Shown here piece after piece: positions 17,654 through 25,543 of a stretch of DNA of 64,000 nucleotides (the stretch's first letter is position 1; every line of letters begins with the position of its first letter). The stretch covers positions 580,192-644,191 of the forward strand of contig NZ_FPEG01000001.1 in assembly GCF_900117395.1 (NCBI RefSeq), in the 5' to 3' direction. Source of the stretch: Agrococcus sp. Marseille-P2731. GTDB lineage: Bacteria; Actinomycetota; Actinomycetes; Actinomycetales; Microbacteriaceae. A program made the translations under genes and the position numbers. Below the pieces are notes generated by a model that was not told the origin of the DNA, did not search any database, and worked only from the letters and a program-made list of their open reading frames with translations.

Positions 17654-17691
17654 CAGGCCGGATCGGGACCCGCGACACCCGATCCGGCCTG
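17654..17691 (+). terminator. Terminator of the second sugar operon
   Basis: CAGGCCGGATCGGG (17654-17667) pairs over 14 bases with CCCGATCCGGCCTG (17678-17691); 10-base loop, followed by CTTCGTCT. Confidence 0.8.
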
Positions 17692-17800
17692 CTTCGTCTG
17701 CAGCGCGAGTCGCCCGCCGCCGGGCGTCCACGTGCCGCCAGGGTCGGCGGTCTAGGCTTCTGGCGAGCGCCGGGGCCGCCGCGCGCCGAGGGAGGCACCG

Positions 17801-18409
17801 ATGCATCCGCAGGACGAACAGGCACTCGACACGCTGGTGCGCGCAGCGCTCGAGCGCATCGTCGCCTCGCTGGAGGAGGCGCGCGAGGAGCTCGACGAGC
17901 TCGACGCCGTCGCTGACGACGGCAACCACGGCACGAACGTGCTGACCGGAGCGACCGCTGCCAGTGCGGCCGCCGCAGCAGCCGGGCAAGGGCAGGCGCT
18001 CGCCGCCGCCGCCGAGGCCTGGGCCGCCGAGGAGGGCAGCGCGAACTCGCTCTGGGGCGCCATGGGCACTGCGGCCGCCGCGGTGCTCGACGCTGGCCCC
18101 GTCGCCGTGGTCGACGCCGCGCTCCGCGCGCTCGAGGCCTCCACCGACGCGCACATCGGCGACAAGTCGATCGTCGACACCCTCGCGCCCGCCCTGGGCG
18201 ACGCGCACGTGCACCTCGAGCGCGGCGAGCCCGGGCTCGACGCCGCGGCGCACGCGGCCGGCGTGGCAGAGGAGGCCGCGGTCGAGACGGCGGCGTTCCC
18301 TGACCGCTTCGACGCCTCGACGCCCGACCTGGGGTTCCCCGACCCGGGCGCGACCTCCTCGGCGCTGATCCTCTCGGCGATCGCCGAGGTCATCGCAGAG
18401 CACAGCTGA
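17801..18409 (+). CDS. Degenerate DhaL (DAK2)-domain protein
   Basis: A 202-residue stand-alone paralogue of the DhaL domain of the kinase upstream. It keeps D35 and D40 of the Mg-ATP triad but has Asn at the third position (VADDGNHG, N42, where active DhaL has GDGDHG). GGTSG is replaced by GSANSLWG, and the GRASYLGE-type loop has become FPDRFDAS. GDKSIVDTL and FPDPGATSSA remain. A low-activity enzyme or a non-catalytic partner or sensor is more likely than a working kinase. GGGAGG precedes the ATG and a TAGGCT box lies at 17753-17758, so it has its own promoter after the operon terminator. Confidence 0.75.
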   Translation: MHPQDEQALDTLVRAALERIVASLEEAREELDELDAVADDGNHGTNVLTGATAASAAAAAAGQGQALAAAAEAWAAEEGSANSLWGAMGTAAAAVLDAGPVAVVDAALRALEASTDAHIGDKSIVDTLAPALGDAHVHLERGEPGLDAAAHAAGVAEEAAVETAAFPDRFDASTPDLGFPDPGATSSALILSAIAEVIAEHS

Positions 18410-18517
18410 CCGGCACCTGCGCGAAGGAACCGCGGGACTTTCGCCGCACCGCACCGCGAGCCCCGCACATCCGCTGAGTAGGCTCGCAAGCAAGCCCTGA
18501 CCCGATGGAGGACACCC

Positions 18518-19516
18518 GTGCCGCAGAGCGACTCGCCGAAGGCTCCCGTCTTCGACAACCCCGACCGCAACCTCGCGATGGAGCTCGTGCGAGCCACGGA
18601 GGCAGCGGCGATCCGAGCGGTGCCCTACATCGGCCGCGGCGACAAGAACGCCGCCGACGGGGCAGCCGTCGACGCGATGCGCACCTTCCTCGCCACGGTC
18701 GCCTTCGACGGCGTGATCGTCATCGGCGAGGGTGAGAAGGACGAGGCGCCGATGCTCTTCAACGGCGAGCACGTCGGCAACGGCCGCGGCCCCTCTGCCG
18801 ACATCGCGGTCGACCCGATCGACGGCACCTCGCTGACGGCGACCGGCCGCCCGAACGCGCTCAGCGTCATCGCCGTCGCCGACCGCGGCTCGATGTACGA
18901 CCCGGTCGACGCGTTCTACATGGACAAGCTCGTCGGCGGAGCGGAGGCGCGCGGCGTCATCTCGCTCGAGCAGTCGATGGGCGACAACATCCGCGAGCTC
19001 GCGCGCGCCAAGGGCAAGGACGTCGGCGACATCGTCGTCGCGGTGCTCGACCGCCCGCGGCACGCGGCGCTCATCGACGAGATCCGCTCGGCCGGCGCCG
19101 GCACGCGCCTCATGCGCGACGGCGACGTGGCCGGCGGCATCAACGCCGCCCGCTGGGAGAGCCGGATCGACCTGTGCGCGGGCGCCGGCGGCACGCCGGA
19201 GGGCGTCATCACCGCGTGCGCGATCAAGGCGCTCGGCGGCTTCATGGAGGGCCGCCTCGCGCCCCAGAGCGACGACGAGCACCGCAAGGTGGTGGCCGCG
19301 GGCCACGACCTCCAGCGCGTGCTCGGGCTCGACGACCTGGTGTCGAGCGACAACACCTACTTCGTCGCGACCGGCGTCACCGACGGCATGCTGCTCGACG
19401 GCGTGCGCCGCAAGGGGCCGCTGATCCGCACCGAGTCGCTCGTGCTGCGCTCGAAGACCGGCACCGCCCGCCGGGTCATCGCCGAGCACCGCGCCGAGAA
19501 GTGGCTCGAGCAGTAG
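18518..19516 (+). CDS. glpX: Class II fructose-1,6-bisphosphatase
   Basis: Gluconeogenic hydrolysis of fructose 1,6-bisphosphate to fructose 6-phosphate. The 332-residue GlpX-type protein has the metal-binding motifs VIGEGEKDEAPML and AVDPIDGTSLTATGRPNA (about residues 67-112), RHAALIDEIRSAG and AGGTPEGVITACA near the C-terminus. It starts at GTG behind GAGGAC, with a TAGGCT box at 18479-18484. Its partner fbaA is on the other side of the sugar locus. Confidence 0.96.
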   Translation: MPQSDSPKAPVFDNPDRNLAMELVRATEAAAIRAVPYIGRGDKNAADGAAVDAMRTFLATVAFDGVIVIGEGEKDEAPMLFNGEHVGNGRGPSADIAVDPIDGTSLTATGRPNALSVIAVADRGSMYDPVDAFYMDKLVGGAEARGVISLEQSMGDNIRELARAKGKDVGDIVVAVLDRPRHAALIDEIRSAGAGTRLMRDGDVAGGINAARWESRIDLCAGAGGTPEGVITACAIKALGGFMEGRLAPQSDDEHRKVVAAGHDLQRVLGLDDLVSSDNTYFVATGVTDGMLLDGVRRKGPLIRTESLVLRSKTGTARRVIAEHRAEKWLEQ

Positions 19517-19555
19517 CCGCGAGCCCCCGCGCCGCAGCTGCGAGAGCATGACGGG

Positions 19556-20725
19556 GTGAGCGGCGCGCGCCTGATCGGCATCGACCTCGCGAGGCTCGTC
19601 GCCGTCGCGGGCATGATGGGCGCGCACACGCTCAGCGTCGGCGAGCCGCAGCCTGCGGCCGTGACCGCACTGGTCGACGGTCCGCCGTCCACGCTCTTCG
19701 CGGTGCTCGGAGGCGTGAGCGTCGTGCTGGCCGCGCGCGCTCGGCTCGCAGCGGGGGAGCGGTCGGCTGCCGTGCGCGCGACCCTCGGGCGCGGTGCCGT
19801 CGTCGCACTGCTCGGGCTGCTGGTGATCCCCTTCGCCGCGGCCGTCTACGTCGTGCTGGTGCCCTTCGGCGTGGCGATCGTGCTGGCCGCCGGGCTGCTC
19901 CTGCTGCCCAGCTGGGCCCTCGCCGCGCTCGCGGTGGTGCTCGCCACGGTCGGCGGCTGGATCGCGGCCTTCGCTCGGCTGCACCTGCCGGGGCTCGAGG
20001 GCACGCACGGCATTCTGTCGCTCGCGGCCGATCCGCTCGGCACGCTCATCGACGTGACGCTCTCCGGTGTCTACCCCGTGCTCACCTGGGTCACGTACGT
20101 GGCGATCGGCATGCTCGTCGCCCGAGCGCTGCTCGCTGCGCGCGCCGCTGCCCGCGAGCGCCGAGCGCTCGTCGCGGTCGGCGCGATCGGCGCGGTGCTG
20201 ATCGTCACCGGCGTGCTCTCGAGCGAGCTGGGGCTGCGGATGGTGGCGGCGGGTGCCGGCGGAGGGCTCGCCCTCGACCGCAGCGTGATGCTCGCGAACG
20301 GCTACGGCGCGGCACCGGGCATCGAGCCGGTGCTGCAGCTGATCGCCGCGCCGCACACCGGCACGCCGGCCGACATCGCGCGCACCGTCGGCATGGCGCT
20401 CGTCGTCATCGCCGCGCTCGGCCTGCTCGCTGCTGCGCTGCCGCCGCGCGCTCTGCGGCTGCTCGAGCCGCTGCGGGCAGCGGGCGCGGCGCCGCTCACG
20501 ATCTACGTCCTGCACGTCGTGCTCCTCACGCTGCTCGGCAGCACGCTGTCGCAGACCGCCCCTGCTCTGGTGGGCGGGTGGGGTGCCTGGGCCCTGCAGC
20601 TGGGGGTCGCGCTCGCGATCGGCGGGGTGCTGGCGGCGTCGCGCGCTCGCGGGCCGCTCGAGCTGCTGGTCGGTGCAGCTGCAGTCCGAGCCGCGGGAGC
20701 GCGTGATCGTGCCCTGCCGCGCTGA
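19556..20725 (+). CDS. Multi-spanning membrane protein, DUF418/DUF1624-like
   Basis: A 389-residue, Ala/Leu/Val-rich integral membrane protein with roughly ten helices. The opening GIDLARLVAVAGMMGAHT and the loop LTIYVLHVVLLTLLG near the C-terminus resemble the DUF418/DUF1624 (acyltransferase-like) families, some of which acetylate or transport cell-surface sugars. Catalytic residues cannot be assigned with confidence. GTG start 39 bp after glpX, probably co-transcribed with it. Confidence 0.7.
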   Translation: MSGARLIGIDLARLVAVAGMMGAHTLSVGEPQPAAVTALVDGPPSTLFAVLGGVSVVLAARARLAAGERSAAVRATLGRGAVVALLGLLVIPFAAAVYVVLVPFGVAIVLAAGLLLLPSWALAALAVVLATVGGWIAAFARLHLPGLEGTHGILSLAADPLGTLIDVTLSGVYPVLTWVTYVAIGMLVARALLAARAAARERRALVAVGAIGAVLIVTGVLSSELGLRMVAAGAGGGLALDRSVMLANGYGAAPGIEPVLQLIAAPHTGTPADIARTVGMALVVIAALGLLAAALPPRALRLLEPLRAAGAAPLTIYVLHVVLLTLLGSTLSQTAPALVGGWGAWALQLGVALAIGGVLAASRARGPLELLVGAAAVRAAGARDRALPR

Positions 20726-20753
20726 CGCCGAGCACCCGAGCGCGAGCCTGGGG

Positions 20754-20804
20754 TTGACGTCCGTCCAGCGCCGGTGTACATTGCTAATAGGTTATAGAAC
20801 CTAT
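20754..20804 (+). promoter_or_regulatory. Promoter and ArsR operator
   Basis: TTGACG (20754-20759), exactly 17 bp, TACATT (20777-20782). The perfect inverted repeat ATAGGTT-ATAG-AACCTAT (20787-20804) follows. The dyad covers the expected transcription start, so a bound ArsR dimer would block RNA polymerase. Confidence 0.8.
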
Positions 20805-20825
20805 AGGTGATGAAAGGGGTGCAGC

Positions 20826-21233
20826 GTGGAGGCGAACGACCGTGACGACAGCGTTCCGGACGACAGCGCGCTCGACCGCATCTTCGCCGCGCTCTCGGAT
20901 CGCACGCGCCGCCGCATCCTGCTGCGGCTGCGATCCGGCCCTGCGACCGTCACCGAGCTCACGGCGCTCGCCGGCCTGTCGCAGCCCGCTGTCTCGAAGC
21001 ACCTCAAGGTGCTGGGCGAGGCGGGCCTCGTGCGGGCCGAGCGCGATGCGCAGCGCATCCACCGCCTGATCGAGCTCGCGCCGCTGGTCCGCGCCGCGGT
21101 CTTCGTCTCGCAGTTCGAGGTCCAGGTCGACGCCCGACTCGACCGCCTCGACGCGCACCTCCGCTCGGGCACCACCGCACCCACCGAAGCCGGCGCGACC
21201 GCCGCATCCCACACCGAGGAGCACCCATCATGA
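20826..21233 (+). CDS. ArsR-family repressor
   Basis: A 135-residue winged-helix protein: IFAALSDRTRRRILLRL, TVTELTALAGLSQPAVSKHL (recognition helix) and the wing around VRAERDAQRIHRL. No metal-binding cysteine pair is present, placing it with the non-metal ArsR group that pairs with SRPBCC proteins. The tail (110-135) is Thr/Ala-rich. GTG start behind GAAAGGGG. It is coupled to the next gene by an ATGA overlap and almost certainly autoregulates through the dyad directly upstream. Confidence 0.9.
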   Translation: MEANDRDDSVPDDSALDRIFAALSDRTRRRILLRLRSGPATVTELTALAGLSQPAVSKHLKVLGEAGLVRAERDAQRIHRLIELAPLVRAAVFVSQFEVQVDARLDRLDAHLRSGTTAPTEAGATAASHTEEHPS

Positions 21234-21706
21234 AGACCCGATTCAGCCTGCCCGACGACACCTCCATCGCCTACGAGCGCGAGTTCCACGCACCCGCGGC
21301 CGACGTCTGGCGGGCGTACACCGACCCCGAGATCGTGCGCACGTGGATGCTCGGCCCGGGGGAGGACACCGAGTTCACGACCTGCGAGATGGACGTGCGT
21401 GCGGGCGGCTCCTTCCGCTGGGTGTGGGTCGACGCCGCGGGCGAGCTCATCATCGCCGGCGACGTGCTCGAGGCCGAGGCGCCGCACCGCTTGGTGACGA
21501 CCGAGACGATGGGCGGCTCGGCCATGGGCGGCCTCGAGCTGCCGGCCAGCACCAACACCGTGACGCTCACCGAGGCCGACGGTGTCACCACCATGCGCAC
21601 CGTCTCGGTCTACGCCTCCCGCGAGGTCCGCGACGGCGCCTACGCGAGCGGCATGGACGTCGGCGTCGACGCGAGCTACGAGCGGCTCGCCGCCCGCTGG
21701 GGCTGA
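21230..21706 (+). CDS. SRPBCC (AHSA1-like) domain protein
   Basis: A 158-residue START/AHSA1-type helix-grip protein (YEREFHAPAADVWRAYTDPE, then WMLGPGEDTEF and GGSFRWVW). Such proteins bind a hydrophobic ligand; in actinobacteria they are standard partners of ArsR repressors, where they may sense or modify the inducer. No enzymatic residues can be named. Its end overlaps the end of the convergent ABC transporter gene by 31 bp. Confidence 0.87.
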   Translation: MKTRFSLPDDTSIAYEREFHAPAADVWRAYTDPEIVRTWMLGPGEDTEFTTCEMDVRAGGSFRWVWVDAAGELIIAGDVLEAEAPHRLVTTETMGGSAMGGLELPASTNTVTLTEADGVTTMRTVSVYASREVRDGAYASGMDVGVDASYERLAARWG

Positions 21707-23421
21707 GCGCCGAAGAGCCTGGCCGTCGGGCCGTCGCCGTGCAGCAGCGCGTGCGGCGGCCCGATCTCGATGAGCCGGCCGGCGCGCAGGTGCCAGACGA
21801 CGTCGGCGGATGCGACCATGTCGGCGTCGTGGGTGATGACGAGCGTCGTGCCGGTGCGGGCCCGCACCACCGCGCGGAGGGTCTCGCGCGTCTGCGCGTC
21901 CAGGTGCGCGTCGGCCTCGTCGAGCACGAGGATGCGCGGGTCGCCGAGCATCGCGCGGGCGAGCGCGACGCGCGTGCGCTGCCCGGCGGAGAGTCGGCGG
22001 CCGCTCTCGCCGACATCGGTCGCCCAGCCCTCGTCGAGCTGCTCGGCCAGCGCGTCGACGCCGGTGAGGGCGGCGACCGCGGCCACCTCGTCGTCGCCGA
22101 TGCGCGGGTGGCGGTAGCGCAGGTTGCGATCGAGCGAGCCGCGCATGAGCGGCAGGTCGGGGCCGACGACGCCGATCGCGCGCCGCACGGAGCGCAGCCG
22201 CGCCGTGCGCAGGTCGGTGCCGTCGAGCTCGACGGCGCCGTGCTCGGGGTCGACCAGGCGAGCCGCGACGCTGCCGAGCGTCGACTTGCCCGCGCCGTTG
22301 CCGCCGACGACCGCGATCGTCTGGCCGGCCTCCGCCGTCGCGCTCACCCCGCGCAGTCCCGGTTCGAGCACCAGTTCGTGCAGCCGCAGCACGCCCGGCC
22401 CGTCGGGCAGCTCCGCCAGACCCTCGGGGTCGGGCAGCGGCTCGAGCTGCAGGAAGCGGATCGCGGCCTCGCGGGCGACGCCGGCCCGCGCGTGGTACTC
22501 GGCGACGCGGCCGAGGTCGCGCAGGTGGGTGGCGAGGAAGCCGACCACCGAGATGGCACCGACGATCGCGCTCGGCGAGGTGTCGCCCGAGCGCACGTCG
22601 AGCGCTCCGGCGATCAGCACGGCGATCGTCGCGACGCCGCCCGTCGCCTCCGCCACTCCGCGCGCGGCGCCCGCGGCCCTCGCCTGCCGGATCATCGCGT
22701 CGGCCACGGCTGCGCCGCGCCGGCCGATGCGCCGGCGCTCGCGCTGCTCCTGCCCTGAGGACTGCAGCACGCCGACGTTCGACAGCCGCTCGGAGACCTC
22801 GCCCGTGAGCTTCGCGCGGCGGTTGCGGGCTCGGCGGGATGCCTCGGCGAGGCTGACGCCGACGGCCGCGGTGCAGAGGGTGCCGGTGACGAGCGCGAGC
22901 GCGACGGCGATGGTGAGCCGCGGCGCGATGGTCGCGAGCACGGCGAGCACGAGCACGACCGACACGCCGCTCACGACGAGGCGCGACAGGCCGAGGCTCA
23001 CCCACGAGCGCAGCGCGGAGAGGTCGCCGGCGAATCGCAGCAGCAGCGAGCCGCTCGCCTTGCGGCCGAGCACGCGCGCCGGCACCCGCGTGAGGTGGGC
23101 GAAGAGCTGGTCCCGCACCTCCTGCACGTAGTGCTGGCCCATGCGCTCCGCCACGCTGCGCTCGGCCGATCTGCAGAGCGCCATGAGCGCCACGGCCGCC
23201 GCGAGCAGGGCCACGATGCCCGCGAGCCGCCGCCAGTCGGGGTCGTCTGCCGGCTCGGGCGTCGCCCACGCACCGACGATCGCGTCGAAGGCGAGCTGCA
23301 CGAGCATCGCGAGCCCGATCGCGCCGGCTGCCTGGCCGACGCCGATGCCGACGAGCAGCGCGAACGCGCCGATGCGGCCGCGCGCGACCGGCCGCGGCAG
23401 CCGGGCAGCGCGCTCGCTCAT
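21676..23421 (-). CDS. ABC transporter, fused permease and ATPase (exporter half)
   Basis: A 581-residue exporter half-molecule with six helices in residues 20-310 and a C-terminal ATPase. Walker A is GGNGAGKST, the signature LSAGQRTRV and Walker B ILVLDEADAHLD; the H-loop His is in VITHDAD. Two positions deviate: the D-loop is DAHLD in place of SALD, and the Q-loop Gln is not evident (VVGPDLPLMRG). As a half-transporter it would need to homodimerise. It is coupled by a 4-bp overlap to the upstream P-loop protein gene, suggesting joint function. Substrate unknown. Confidence 0.82.
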   Translation of the reverse strand: MSERAARLPRPVARGRIGAFALLVGIGVGQAAGAIGLAMLVQLAFDAIVGAWATPEPADDPDWRRLAGIVALLAAAVALMALCRSAERSVAERMGQHYVQEVRDQLFAHLTRVPARVLGRKASGSLLLRFAGDLSALRSWVSLGLSRLVVSGVSVVLVLAVLATIAPRLTIAVALALVTGTLCTAAVGVSLAEASRRARNRRAKLTGEVSERLSNVGVLQSSGQEQRERRRIGRRGAAVADAMIRQARAAGAARGVAEATGGVATIAVLIAGALDVRSGDTSPSAIVGAISVVGFLATHLRDLGRVAEYHARAGVAREAAIRFLQLEPLPDPEGLAELPDGPGVLRLHELVLEPGLRGVSATAEAGQTIAVVGGNGAGKSTLGSVAARLVDPEHGAVELDGTDLRTARLRSVRRAIGVVGPDLPLMRGSLDRNLRYRHPRIGDDEVAAVAALTGVDALAEQLDEGWATDVGESGRRLSAGQRTRVALARAMLGDPRILVLDEADAHLDAQTRETLRAVVRARTGTTLVITHDADMVASADVVWHLRAGRLIEIGPPHALLHGDGPTARLFGAQPQRAASRS

Positions 23422-24539
23422 CGGTCGCGCGCCTCGCGCGCGGTCTCGAGCACCCGACGGGCGCGGCGCGGGTCGATGAGCGCCTCCACGTCCCAGATGG
23501 GCGTCGACGTCTGGCCCTCCAGCTCGCGCATCGCGAGCGGGGAGGCCGTCAGCACGCCGGACACCGCGAGCGGTGCGTGGCCGCGCGCCGCGAGCCAGTC
23601 GATGCCGGCGATGCCGCAGAGCGCATCCGTGGCCGCGAACAGCACGGCGTCGACGAGCTCGACGAAGGCGGGATGCGTGACGAGGGCGCCGGTCTCGCGC
23701 TGGAAGACGCCGTCGGCGACCTCGACGACGATGGCCGTGCAGCCGTCGGCCGTGAGCCGCGCGATGCCGCGGCGCAGGATCTCGGCGACCGCCTCGACGC
23801 CGATGTCGGCGGTCGTGGCCCAGCCGAAGTCCGTGAAGTCGTAGGCGACGCTCGCACCGTGGTCGACGAACGAGAAGACGTCGCCGCCGGAGCCGGTGCC
23901 CGTGACCTTGATGGCCCCGACGCGCTCGCCCGCCGTCGCCAGGCCCTGCGCGAGCTTCGCGACGGTGGTGGTCTTGCCGGAGTTCATCGCGGCACCGACG
24001 ACTGCGATGACCGGCGGCCGGGCGTGCGCGGGCGAGTCGCCGATGGCACCGTCGGCGACGTTCAGCACGCGGCCGGCGGCGTCGGCGAGCAGCCCGACGG
24101 GCAGCAGCTCGGTGGCGTCGAGCATGGTGGCGTGCTGGGCGACGACCCGGCCGGCGATGCCGCCGCCGGCGACGAGCCGCGCGGGGCCGAGGTCGTCGGG
24201 CACGACGGCCTCGAACTGGTCGGGTGCGTAGCGGTTCGAGTAGGCGACGATGATCTGCTCGCCCTCGCGCAGCGGCGCGCGGCGGCCGGAGGGCAGCTCG
24301 ATGCGCGGGTGCTGGCCGATCTCGCCGACGCGGGCGAGTACGAGGTCGCCGTTCTGCGGCGCGAGGTCGGTGCGCAGCCGTGCGGCGCCGTCGAGCGCGA
24401 CGCGGCGGGTCGAGTAGGCGCGCTTGACGCCCACGAGGTCGGCGGGGGTCAGCGCGCGGCTGTCGGGCGAGGATGCGCGCTGGCGCGCAGGCCGCGGGCT
24501 CTGCTGGGTCTCGGACCGGGTGGGAGTGCTGATGCTCAT
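23418..24539 (-). CDS. Uncharacterised P-loop NTPase (MobB/DUF1611-like C-terminal domain)
   Basis: A 373-residue protein. Residues 1-30 are polar and probably disordered. The region 35-165 is an unidentified beta-rich domain (ADLVGVKRAYSTRRVALDG, then YSNRYAPDQFEAVVP). The C-terminal half is a P-loop fold with Walker A GAAMNSGKTTT near residue 182, GAIKVTGTGSGGD and VVEVADGVFQRE, resembling MobB/DUF1611-type proteins. AGAGGT precedes the ATG. It is followed, with overlapping codons, by an ABC exporter. I do not recognise the pathway; an energy-dependent partner of the exporter or a tailoring step for its substrate are guesses. Confidence 0.7.
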   Translation of the reverse strand: MSISTPTRSETQQSPRPARQRASSPDSRALTPADLVGVKRAYSTRRVALDGAARLRTDLAPQNGDLVLARVGEIGQHPRIELPSGRRAPLREGEQIIVAYSNRYAPDQFEAVVPDDLGPARLVAGGGIAGRVVAQHATMLDATELLPVGLLADAAGRVLNVADGAIGDSPAHARPPVIAVVGAAMNSGKTTTVAKLAQGLATAGERVGAIKVTGTGSGGDVFSFVDHGASVAYDFTDFGWATTADIGVEAVAEILRRGIARLTADGCTAIVVEVADGVFQRETGALVTHPAFVELVDAVLFAATDALCGIAGIDWLAARGHAPLAVSGVLTASPLAMRELEGQTSTPIWDVEALIDPRRARRVLETAREARDR

Positions 24540-24904
24540 GGTGTGACCTCTCGTCGTCGTGTCGGGATCCATTCGAGCGGCGCCGCGTGAGCCGAGCATT
24601 GCGGCCGGATGAGACGGCTCTCACCGTCGCTCGGCCGCGGCGCTCCGCACGGTGCGCCCCTGCCGCCGCTGCCGCGATTGACACGCGGCACGCGAGGGAC
24701 GCATCCTGGGACCTGAGACATGAACCACCGTTCATGTCCTGGCATCACGTCGCCCCACACCGCTGTGCTCGCTCGTCCAGCGCCTCGGCGACGCTCGAGC
24801 TGGAAGGGCTGCATGCGCACGGCACGGTCGCTGGGAGGGCTCGACGAGCCTCCGGCAGCACGCGCGCTGCGCCGGTCGTCCGATGCAGAGACGGCGGATG
24901 CGTC
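24540..24904. other. Divergent regulatory region between the P-loop and TetR genes
   Basis: 365 bp without a convincing gene. It holds a nested hairpin on the P-loop-gene side (GCGGCCG 24601-24607 with 24632-24638; inner GACGG 24613-24617 with CCGTC 24624-24628), a TTGACA hexamer at 24678-24683 pointing towards the TetR gene, and a perfect dyad at 24717-24738. The rest has no structure I can support. Confidence 0.6.
24717..24738. promoter_or_regulatory. TetR-type operator
   Basis: Perfect 9-4-9 inverted repeat GACATGAAC-CACC-GTTCATGTC. It lies 34 bp after TTGACA, about 170 bp ahead of the TetR start, in the divergent intergenic region, and could control one or both directions. Confidence 0.7.
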
Positions 24905-25543
24905 GTGAACGCGCCGAGGACGAAGCGCGGCGAGCAGACCAAGGCCAAGCTGCTGGCTGCCGCCGAGCAGGTGTTCGCCGAGCAGGGCTACCAGACGGCG
25001 TCGATCTCGCGCATCACCGAGCGCGCCAGCGTCGCGCAGGGCACGTTCTACCTCTACTTCTCGTCGAAGCTGGACCTGTTCGAGCAGCTCGTCGAGGATC
25101 TGCACCGGCGCGTGCGCATCGCGATGAGCGACGGCGCGGCGCGCGGCAGCGGCCGCGCGGAGGTGGCGGCCGGGGGCTTCCGCGAGCTCTTCGCCTTCGC
25201 CGCCGAGCATCCGGCCCTCTATCGCGTCGTGCGCGAGGCCGAGTTCGTCTCGCCGGGCGCGATGCGGTCCCACTACGAGCGCATCGCGGAGGGCTACCGC
25301 GAGGAGCTCGAGCGTGCGCGTGCGAACGGCGAGATCGCCGACATCGACCCGGAGGTCGCCGCTTGGGCGCTCATGGGCATCGGCGAGATGATCGGGATGC
25401 GCTACGTGCTGTGGCCGACGGGGCACGCGGGCCCCTCCGGCGCCGGTGCGACTCCCGTGCCAGACCACGTGTTCGACGAGATGGTCGCCCTCGTGCGGCG
25501 CGCGCTCGGCACGGCAGTAACCCCGATCGAGGAGGAACCATGA
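24905..25543 (+). CDS. TetR-family transcriptional regulator
   Basis: A 212-residue regulator with a canonical N-terminal TetR domain (AAEQVFAEQGYQTASISRI, then ASVAQGTFYLYFSSKLDLFE) and an all-helical ligand domain with hydrophobic positions suited to an acyl-CoA or ketone ligand. GTG is preferred because the homology starts at PRTKRGEQTKAKLL. It is the first gene of the ketone-body operon and overlaps the dehydrogenase start (ATGA), so it is likely to regulate this operon. Confidence 0.9.
   Translation: MNAPRTKRGEQTKAKLLAAAEQVFAEQGYQTASISRITERASVAQGTFYLYFSSKLDLFEQLVEDLHRRVRIAMSDGAARGSGRAEVAAGGFRELFAFAAEHPALYRVVREAEFVSPGAMRSHYERIAEGYREELERARANGEIADIDPEVAAWALMGIGEMIGMRYVLWPTGHAGPSGAGATPVPDHVFDEMVALVRRALGTAVTPIEEEP

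Noticed and set aside
17327..20515. 1,062-codon minus-strand frame
   Set aside because: Antisense to the MFS, DhaL, glpX and membrane-protein genes; Arg/Asp/His-rich composition typical of GC-rich shadow frames.
20800..20807. CCTATAGG at the ArsR promoter as a third GntR operator
   Set aside because: It is only the overlap of the ArsR dyad with its flank; the full TTCCTATAGGAT is absent and the site fits the ArsR inverted repeat better.
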